A stretch of 64,000 nucleotides of DNA from Pseudomonas kermanshahensis (lineage in GTDB: Bacteria; Pseudomonadota; Gammaproteobacteria; Pseudomonadales; Pseudomonadaceae): positions 1,302,001-1,366,000 of the forward strand of contig NZ_JABWRY020000001.1 of NCBI RefSeq assembly GCF_014269205.2, read 5' to 3'. The notes under the pieces are model-generated. The model ran no database searches. It was not told the origin of the DNA and saw only the letters and a list, made by a program, of their open reading frames with translations. Below, piece by piece: positions 56,060 through 61,972 of this stretch. Position 1 is the stretch's first letter; each line of letters starts with the position of its first letter. Made by a program: the position numbers and the translations under genes.

Positions 56060-56614
56060 ATGGACAGCCTTCCTCCCCTCGAAACTTCGCGCCTGATACT
56101 CACGCCGCTGCAGCTTGGCGACGTACCCGCTATTCAGCAGCTGTTCCCGCACTGGGACATTGTCCGCTACCTGGACAGCCGCGTGCCATGGCCCTATCCC
56201 GAAGACGGCGCACTCGTCTACGTCCGAGACATCGCATTGCCTGCCATGAACGCTGGTTGCGAATGGCACTGGATGATCCGCCTGAAAACCGCGCCAACGC
56301 AGGTCATCGGCAGCATCAGCCTCTATGACCAGCCGGGTAACAACCGTGGCTTCTGGCTCGCCCCTGCATGGCAAAAAAACGGCTACATCCGCGAAGCCTG
56401 TGTTGTCATCAACGACTATTGGTTCGAGACGCTTGGGCGTTGCGTCATGCAGGTGCCCAAGGCGGCGAGCAATGACAGGTCGCGCAGTGTTTCCCTGCAC
56501 GAAGGCATGCGCCTGGTCGGGACTGAGCCGGGGCATTTCGTCTGTGGTGCCGTGCTCAAAGAGATCTGGGAGTTGAGCCGCGATCAGTGGCGTCAAAGGG
56601 TGGCGGTCGTTTAG
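56060..56614 (+). CDS. GNAT N-acetyltransferase (RimJ/RimL-like)
   Basis: This is a 184-residue acetyltransferase of the RimJ/RimL branch. It opens with LETSRLILTPLQLGDVPAIQQLF, has the acetyl-CoA region GNNRGFWLAPAWQKNGYIREAC and the later FETLGRCVMQVPKAASNDRSRSV segment typical of the fold. Such enzymes acetylate ribosomal or other N-termini, or small amines; the target is unknown. The consensus RGxGIG-type loop is altered (PAWQKNG), so activity is not certain. It stands alone after ffs. Confidence 0.83.
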   Translation: MDSLPPLETSRLILTPLQLGDVPAIQQLFPHWDIVRYLDSRVPWPYPEDGALVYVRDIALPAMNAGCEWHWMIRLKTAPTQVIGSISLYDQPGNNRGFWLAPAWQKNGYIREACVVINDYWFETLGRCVMQVPKAASNDRSRSVSLHEGMRLVGTEPGHFVCGAVLKEIWELSRDQWRQRVAVV

Positions 56615-56713
56615 GTACTGAAGTGACGATCTCAACGTCAGCAAATGCATGCCTTTGCCTGTGCCGTGCCGTGCCGTGATAGAAAGCAGTACCTTTCAGC
56701 AAGGACTGCTTAC

Positions 56714-57904
56714 ATGAAGTCGTCTGTACCCCTGCCACGGTTTCAGCACTTTACTGTGTTCTGCATCGCCTGTTTCCTACTGTCCATCAGCTATGGCACG
56801 ACGTTTCTGCTCTCTATGCTGGTGCAGGCGTTGGGCGGCACTGCGAGCGATGCAGGGCGGGTATTTGCAGTCGCGATGCTCAGTACGCTGCTGTCTGTGG
56901 TGGGCTCGGGGCATCTGTTGCAGCGCGTTGGTGCTGCTCGCGCTATCGCTGTCGGGGCGTTCTGCCTGGTCGTGGCGTCAGTGGGTTTTGCCGTGGTGCC
57001 CGGCCTGGGCGGCGCGTTGTTGGCGTGTGGCTTGATGCTTGGGGTTGGTTGGGGGCTCTTCTACACGGTAGGGCCGATCATGGTTGCTCAAATGGTCGAG
57101 CCATCACGCCGCACGCACTGTTTTGCATTGCTCTCCGGCAGCATGTTGACTGGCATAGGTGCCGGGCCATTACTGGGTAAGTTCGCGGCCTTCGTGGCGC
57201 TGCCTACCCAACTCGCTTTTTGGGTGGCGGCGTGTGCTGCAGGTTTGGCGGGGTTGTACTTTACTTGGCTTGGTTCGACTTCGCTGAGGCAACGACCGGC
57301 TGAGAAGGTGCAGATCGGTTTGGTGTCCGCGCTCAACGTGATGCGTTCACGTTCGGGCTTGTCGATTTTGATGGTAGGGCTGGGTGGGGCGATTTTCGGC
57401 ACGATGGGCAGTTTCCAGACCCGCTATGCCGACCGCCTCGGGCTTGATTACTCGATCTTCTTCATTGGCTTCATGGGCGCTGCGATCGCCTGCAGGCTCT
57501 TGCTGGCCGGCTGGGTTGTGAAGCAACCGCCGCTGGCAACTTCGTGGGTTTTAACCTTGATCATGGCCACTGCTGTAGTGGGCTTTGATCAATGGGTGCA
57601 CAGCGCCGAACGCTATCTGGCGATGGCCATGCTGTTGGGCGTGGGTTATGGCTTGAACTACTCGGTAATCAACGGGCTGGCTGCCAACGAGGCGCCGGCA
57701 GGCCTTACCGCGCAAGCACTGCTGCTGTTCAGCCTGTCGTATTTCATCGGTGTGTTCGGGTTCCCCTTCGTAGCCAGTCAATTGATCACGCAGCTAGGCA
57801 TCAGCGCGATGATGTTGAGCATTGAGGGCGTTGCGCTTTTGGTTGTAGGGCTAAGTACGGCGAGGTGGCTGGCTTCGCGGTTTTCCAGGCCCGCCCTGGT
57901 GTAG
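56714..57904 (+). CDS. MFS transporter
   Basis: This is a 396-residue twelve-helix major-facilitator protein (LPRFQHFTVFCIACFLLSISYGTTFLLSML at helix 1; GSGHLLQRVGAARAIAVGAFCL; a central basic loop near residue 200; GFMGAAIACRLLLAGWVVKQ in the second half). The substrate is unknown; relatives include sugar and drug exporters. AAGGA lies 8 nt before the ATG at 56714. Its last 54 bp overlap the convergent MerR gene, so the two mRNAs would be complementary at their ends. Confidence 0.87.
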   Translation: MKSSVPLPRFQHFTVFCIACFLLSISYGTTFLLSMLVQALGGTASDAGRVFAVAMLSTLLSVVGSGHLLQRVGAARAIAVGAFCLVVASVGFAVVPGLGGALLACGLMLGVGWGLFYTVGPIMVAQMVEPSRRTHCFALLSGSMLTGIGAGPLLGKFAAFVALPTQLAFWVAACAAGLAGLYFTWLGSTSLRQRPAEKVQIGLVSALNVMRSRSGLSILMVGLGGAIFGTMGSFQTRYADRLGLDYSIFFIGFMGAAIACRLLLAGWVVKQPPLATSWVLTLIMATAVVGFDQWVHSAERYLAMAMLLGVGYGLNYSVINGLAANEAPAGLTAQALLLFSLSYFIGVFGFPFVASQLITQLGISAMMLSIEGVALLVVGLSTARWLASRFSRPALV

Positions 57905-58294
57905 GTGCTTTTCCCCCAACACCCCGGCGGCTGAAAGCTTCATCAAGCGCTGAAATTTCGGACAGGCCAGGTGATCGTCCTCCGGGCACTGCGCTGCATG
58001 CCGCAGCCCCTTGCTCATTGCTTGCAAGCGCTTGACCCGTGCATCGATTTCGTCCGCTTTAGCTATCAGCATTTGCCGATCGACCTGCAGGTCCACCAGC
58101 ATCGCGCCCACTTCATCCAGGGAAAAGCCTGCAGCCTGGCCTAGGGCAATCAGTGCCAGCCGGTCTGCCACGTCGGCAGCAAACTGCCGCCGCTGGCCGC
58201 GGCCGGCGAGGGACTTGAGCAAGCCTTTCTTTTCGTAATAGCGCAGCGTTGATGCGGGTACGCCTGTGCGCTTGGCGACATCGGCAATGTCCAT
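57851..58294 (-). CDS. MerR-family regulator
   Basis: This is a 147-residue MerR regulator. The winged helix (MDIADVAKRTGVPASTLRYYEKKGLL, residues 1-26) precedes a dimerisation coiled coil (LIAKADEIDARVKRLQAM) and a C-terminal part with two cysteines (AAQCPEDDHLACPKF) that could bind a metal or sense redox state. Between it and the divergent DUF2938 gene lies a typical MerR promoter with a 19 bp spacer. Start at ATG 58294; the frame extends to 58357 but would run over the operator. Confidence 0.9.
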   Translation of the reverse strand: MDIADVAKRTGVPASTLRYYEKKGLLKSLAGRGQRRQFAADVADRLALIALGQAAGFSLDEVGAMLVDLQVDRQMLIAKADEIDARVKRLQAMSKGLRHAAQCPEDDHLACPKFQRLMKLSAAGVLGEKHLHQGGPGKPRSQPPRRT

Positions 58295-58302
58295 TCTAGG
58301 CC

Positions 58303-58333
58303 TTGACTTGAAGTTGACTTCAACTTCTATGCT
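58303..58333 (+). promoter_or_regulatory. MerR-type promoter with long spacer
   Basis: The -35 TTGACT (58303-58308) and -10 TATGCT (58328-58333) are 19 bp apart. Exactly inside lies the 18 bp palindrome GAAGTTGA-ct-TCAACTTC (58310-58327). This is the classic layout of promoters that a MerR protein activates by untwisting DNA. Confidence 0.75.
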
Positions 58334-58375
58334 GCGCGGCATGTTGCTGAACGTCAATCTTAGAGGGCTGAATCG

Positions 58376-58861
58376 ATGACGCTTGCCATGCTAAAAGCCG
58401 CTTTGCTGATCGGGGTTGGGGCCACCGTGATCATGGACCTGTGGGGGATGTTGCTGCGGCGCTTGGGTATCCCTACCTTGAATTTCGCCATGGTGGGGCG
58501 CTGGGCGGGCCATGTGATGAAGGGGCGGGTGCGCCACGACGCTATCGCCAAGGCCGAACCGGTTGCGAACGAACTGGCCTTGGGGTGGGTTATCCACTAC
58601 GTGATCGGTGTGCTGTTTGCCGTGATGCTGGTGGGGATGGTCGGGGAGGGCTGGCTGAGTGCCCCGACGCTTTGGCCTGCGCTGGTTTGGGGTATGGCGA
58701 CGGTGGTGGCGCCGCTGTGCTTCATGCAGCCGGTGATGGGGGCGGGGCTCTTTGCCTCGCGGACGCCGACACCTGGGCGTAACTGCCTGAAGAGTCTGGT
58801 GACCCATACGGTGTTTGGGGTTGGGATGTTCTTGAGTGCCGGTTTGATTGCGTCAGGTTGA
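58376..58861 (+). CDS. DUF2938 membrane protein
   Basis: This is a 161-residue inner-membrane protein of the DUF2938 family, function unknown. It has about four helices (LLIGVGATVIMDLWGMLL, LGWVIHYVIGVLFAVMLVGMV, ALVWGMATVVAPLCFMQPVMG, VTHTVFGVGMFLSAGLIA) and the conserved RTPTPGRNCLKSLVTHTVFG segment. It is divergent from the MerR gene and is the expected target of its promoter, so it probably responds to the same inducer. The start codon has no strong ribosome site (GAGGGCTGAATCG). Confidence 0.87.
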   Translation: MTLAMLKAALLIGVGATVIMDLWGMLLRRLGIPTLNFAMVGRWAGHVMKGRVRHDAIAKAEPVANELALGWVIHYVIGVLFAVMLVGMVGEGWLSAPTLWPALVWGMATVVAPLCFMQPVMGAGLFASRTPTPGRNCLKSLVTHTVFGVGMFLSAGLIASG

Positions 58862-58876
58862 AGACAGCGCTCGGGA

Positions 58877-59056
58877 TTACAGCAGTCTCAAGATCAAGAG
58901 GCCGGCGAGAAGTAACGCCAAAGCAAAGCCCGCACCTAGGCTGAACGGCAAAAGCGCTGACCAAGGAGAAAAGGCTCTTGCCTTGCGCATTTCTTCGGCC
59001 AGGGCCTCAACTTCGCGATGGGATTGTTCAACCCTATCTTGAGTGGAACGGGGCAT
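58877..59056 (-). CDS. Small single-helix membrane protein
   Basis: This is a 59-residue protein with a charged N-terminal helix (RVEQSHREVEALAEEMRKAR) and one C-terminal transmembrane segment (WSALLPFSLGAGFALALLLAGLLIL). AGAGGAAAG just before the ATG at 59056 is a good ribosome site; an ATG six codons earlier overlaps it. I do not know the family. It lies 30 bp after the other tiny membrane gene on the same strand, with the same coil-plus-helix layout, so they may form a pair. Confidence 0.65.
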   Translation of the reverse strand: MPRSTQDRVEQSHREVEALAEEMRKARAFSPWSALLPFSLGAGFALALLLAGLLILRLL

Positions 59057-59086
59057 GATCTTTCCTCTTGCCATAAACGAGCGTGC

Positions 59087-59281
59087 TTAGAGTTTAACCA
59101 GCAGGGCCATGATACCCGCAATGGCAGTCAGTATGACCGAGCCGGTTGCGAAGGGGTGCCAGAACGCCTCTTGTCTAAGCTTGCGCTCTTCAGCCATGAA
59201 TTTGAGTGCTTCTGCAGCTAGCTTGCGATTCTCGATCTGTAGTCTGTCGAGTTCGAGATTGTCTCGATCATCTTGGAGCAT
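59087..59281 (-). CDS. Small coiled-coil membrane protein
   Basis: This 64-residue open frame starts with a charged amphipathic helix rich in Glu, Leu and Arg (RDNLELDRLQIENRKLAAEA) followed by one hydrophobic helix (FATGSVILTAIAGIMALLVKL). No clear ribosome site precedes the ATG at 59281, which lowers confidence. The layout matches its downstream neighbour (coil plus membrane anchor). The function is unknown. Confidence 0.55.
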   Translation of the reverse strand: MLQDDRDNLELDRLQIENRKLAAEALKFMAEERKLRQEAFWHPFATGSVILTAIAGIMALLVKL

Positions 59282-59501
59282 CGGGAGGTGTCTTTTTGGG
59301 GGTGCTGAAAATTATGCGCCATCAGGCGAGAGGTCGGAATCGCTCTATACACCAGATTTCGTAGTCCAATTGCCAACAAGGAAGGATCCTACTCTCGTAT
59401 AGGCGGTTTCCTGCTGCATTTGTAAGGCTTGCAGAAATATCCTACGCATCCCGTCGACCCCCGTCTGATTGTCCTTGGAAACCCCACCCAATAGGCTTTT
59501 G

Positions 59502-59640
59502 CGGTCGCTGTCGGTTCAGCGATCGGGTGTGGAAACCTGAGTTGTGCGGGACATCTGTCAGTTATGGCAGCTGTAGCGGGAGGTATTCGTACCTACCGGG
59601 TTTACCGTACGCCTGGATTTCCACCCCGCTTACAGCTGCC
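59502..59640 (+). ncRNA. Structured leader / candidate RNA element
   Basis: A 9 bp hairpin (59502-59510 with 59517-59525) is followed by a 15 bp long-range stem: GGCAGCTGTAGCGGG (59566-59580) with CCCGCTTACAGCTGCC (59625-59640), one bulged A. Inside is AGGTA-TTCG-TACCT (59581-59594), a perfect stem with a UUCG tetraloop, and a second small stem. The sequence gtgtggaaac occurs at 59527 and again at 59649. The rest of 59282-59501 shows nothing I recognise. A cis-acting RNA for the next gene is likely, but I cannot name the class. Confidence 0.55.
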
Positions 59641-59650
59641 ACCCTAATGT

Positions 59651-59692
59651 GTGGAAACGGAAGGAGGCAGCCTAATCAGTACGGATATGTAA
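59651..59692 (+). CDS. Possible leader peptide, coupled
   Basis: A 13-codon frame from GTG (METEGGSLISTDM) ends in TAATG, so its stop overlaps the start of the next gene. The strong AAGGAGG at 59661-59667 is 24 nt from that start, too far for direct use. A coupled leader is one explanation; the frame lacks its own clear ribosome site, so this is tentative. Confidence 0.25.
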   Translation: METEGGSLISTDM

Positions 59693-59964
59693 TGAAAAAA
59701 ATCGTCCCCGACCCACCCCATACCTTCGACCTTCCCCCCGGTAAATCCCTTTCCCGCGCCATCAGCGAAGGCGTCGTGCCAATAGAGTTCGCGCTGATGA
59801 ATGTCTCCCACTACCTAATGTTCGCCTACAGCGACAGCCGTCGAGCACTTGAGCGCATCCAAGACGAAGAAACGCGACAGCTACTGGAGCATGGCCTGCG
59901 CGCCATGCAAATCGCCTGGGGCCAGGCTGATGCCGTGACATTGGCTGTCGAACGCCAGAAGTAG
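59692..59964 (+). CDS. Small DUF3077-like protein
   Basis: This is a 90-residue soluble protein: a Pro-rich start (MKKIVPDPPHTFDLPPGKSL) and a helical body (SHYLMFAYSDSRRALERIQDEETRQLLEHGLRAM) without membrane segments. It resembles the small DUF3077-type proteins found in many copies in pseudomonads, of unknown function; the family assignment is from memory. An open frame runs upstream in phase to 59527, but it crosses the structured leader, and the conserved-looking protein starts at 59692. Confidence 0.7.
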   Translation: MKKIVPDPPHTFDLPPGKSLSRAISEGVVPIEFALMNVSHYLMFAYSDSRRALERIQDEETRQLLEHGLRAMQIAWGQADAVTLAVERQK

Positions 59965-60120
59965 CGGGGTCTGCCCACAGTCAGCGGGCTGCTTTAAACA
60001 GCGATGTTTAATGCAGGCGAAATTTCTCAGAGCAGCCCCACGTGTCGGTAGGACGCCTCCTGCATCCAGGCGCAATCAATGTCATTACAGTAATGCATGC
60101 CGCAACAAGGGAGAGCAGGC

Positions 60121-61020
60121 ATGAAAATGAGCAAGCGGGATTTGGTCGCCGGTGTTCTGGTGACAGTCCTATGGGGCTGTAACTTCTCTGTCATCGAACT
60201 AGGCTTGAGAAGCCTGGATCCTTACCTTCTGACGCTGTTGCGTTTCGTGTTCTGCGCTATGCCTCTGGTGTTCTTCGTCAAGCGCCCGGCAGGCATTTCA
60301 TATGGGGTGCTGGCCCTATACGGTGTGATGTTCGGCGCCGGCTTGTGGTGGGTGGTCAACTTCGCAATGTTCCAAGGCTTGTCCCCCGGCATGTCTTCGG
60401 TGTTTCTGCAGTTCAGTGCCTTTTTCACTATCCTCCTCAGCAGCCTCCTTCTGGGCGAGCGAGTCAGTGGAATCCATCTGTGCGGCATGGCCTCAGCCGC
60501 CTGCGGTCTGATAATGGTCTTGGCATTAGGCGGTGAGTCGTCGACGGTTACCGGTGTTCTACTCGTACTTATCGCTGCCCTGGCCTGGTCGCTGTGCAAC
60601 CTGGTGGTCAAGCTCAAACGCCCGGCCGACATGGTCGCGTTCATTATCTGGTCGAGCCTTTTTTCGGTCCCGGCGATATTCGTTTTGACAGTCGCAGCCA
60701 ATGGCTGGGCCTCATTCGCAGTGCTTGCCGGTGGTATAGCGTGGGAAGCCTTGTTCTCTGTGCTGTTCCAGAGCTACATCACAACCATCCTAGGCTACCT
60801 GGTATGGAACAACTTGATGAAGAAATACCCGGCTGCCCAGGTCGCACCGCTCTCGCTGCTCGTGCCTATATCGGGGCTGGTTGCTTCCTACCTGTTTTTT
60901 GGCGAGCAGATGAGCATTGCCAAAGCGATTGCGATTGGCTTCGTCTTGCTGGGCATCTTGATCTTCGTCAACGCCCACAACCTGCAGCGGATCATGAGGG
61001 GCAGAGGCTTGACGGAATAG
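60121..61020 (+). CDS. EamA-family (DMT) transporter
   Basis: This is a 299-residue ten-helix transporter with two EamA repeats, resembling the YdcZ/EamA (YfiK-like) O-acetylserine/cysteine exporters (LVAGVLVTVLWGCNFSVIELGL, FVFCAMPLVFFVKRP, LLLGERVSGIHLCGMASAACGL, VAPLSLLVPISGLVASYLFFGE). The substrate is inferred only. GGGAGAG lies just before the ATG at 60121; an ATG two codons later is possible. It has no cotranscribed partner, and a degenerate REP half follows its stop (about 61033-61059). Confidence 0.87.
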   Translation: MKMSKRDLVAGVLVTVLWGCNFSVIELGLRSLDPYLLTLLRFVFCAMPLVFFVKRPAGISYGVLALYGVMFGAGLWWVVNFAMFQGLSPGMSSVFLQFSAFFTILLSSLLLGERVSGIHLCGMASAACGLIMVLALGGESSTVTGVLLVLIAALAWSLCNLVVKLKRPADMVAFIIWSSLFSVPAIFVLTVAANGWASFAVLAGGIAWEALFSVLFQSYITTILGYLVWNNLMKKYPAAQVAPLSLLVPISGLVASYLFFGEQMSIAKAIAIGFVLLGILIFVNAHNLQRIMRGRGLTE

Positions 61021-61081
61021 CGCAGTGCACGCCCTCTTCGCAGCACACGCCTGCTCCCCAAATTGTGCGCAACGTCTCTAT

Positions 61082-61849
61082 TTAGGGCGTCCGCGCTGCG
61101 GCATTCCCAGCATACCCCGCACCCCCATACCGCTGGCTGATCCGCTCGATCTCCCCGGACTGCTTCATGCGCACCAGTGCCCTGAGCACCCCTTGCGTCG
61201 GTACCCCAGGGTCAGTGCGCACCATGCATCCCAAGTCCTGCTCTTCCAGCACTGCCAGCGTTTGCAGCTGTTGCCCCGCCGGCAAGCCTTGGTTGAACCA
61301 CTGCAACGACAATTCGTTGCTCACCGCATGCAGATACCGCCCCGCGTGCAGCTTCTGCAGGGCCAGCAGCTGGCTGCGGCTGTCTTCGCGGTGCAATCGG
61401 CCCTGTTCGAACAAGGGTTGCAAGGTGCCGTAGGCATAACCCAGCACAGTGCCGATGGCTTGCGGCGCCAGTTGCTCTGGGCGGGTAGGGTTGCTTGCAT
61501 CAGCGCCGCCAACCAATACGTCGCGCTGGTGGATCACGGGGATGCTCCAGACAAAATTGCCCGGCCGATCCTGAAACCATTGGGTGCTGACATAGCAGCG
61601 CACGTCGATATCGCCGCTTTCCATGGCCTCCTGCAGGCGCAGGCGTGCCAGTACGTGATACTCCGGGCGTACACCCACTTCCCGGGCAATGGCCTGCATC
61701 AGGTCGAACAGCAAACCTTCCACCGGCTGATCGCCTTCGACACGCATCAGCGGCATGCTCCAGCTCTCGGCGACGGAAAAACGCAGCACGGGTGGGTCGG
61801 CCAGGCTGTGGGTGGTCCACAGCAATAGCAGGGGCAACAGTCTTCGCAA
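61082..61849 (-). CDS. Periplasmic solute-binding protein, family 3-like
   Basis: This is a 255-residue protein with a signal peptide (MRRLLPLLLLWTTHSLADP) and the fold of amino-acid-type binding proteins (LRFSVAESWSMPLMRVEG, VEGLLFDLMQAIAREVG, GDIDVRCYVSTQWF, IGTVLGYAYGTLQPLFEQG). No ABC permease or ATPase is adjacent, and several single-gene homologues in pseudomonads act as orphan sensors, so its partner is unknown. The start is a TTG at 61849 with GGAGG 7 nt upstream, a strong site. It is divergent from dnaX. Confidence 0.85.
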   Translation of the reverse strand: MRRLLPLLLLWTTHSLADPPVLRFSVAESWSMPLMRVEGDQPVEGLLFDLMQAIAREVGVRPEYHVLARLRLQEAMESGDIDVRCYVSTQWFQDRPGNFVWSIPVIHQRDVLVGGADASNPTRPEQLAPQAIGTVLGYAYGTLQPLFEQGRLHREDSRSQLLALQKLHAGRYLHAVSNELSLQWFNQGLPAGQQLQTLAVLEEQDLGCMVRTDPGVPTQGVLRALVRMKQSGEIERISQRYGGAGYAGNAAARTP

Positions 61850-61972
61850 GGCACATCCTCCCTGGATAGCGCGCCAGTTTCATAGCTTAGACCAGTCGCG
61901 CAGGGTGCAATTTCGGCCCCGCTCCGCTAGCATTAGCGATCTTCCGCTCGATCAGGCTACGATGGTTTTTCG

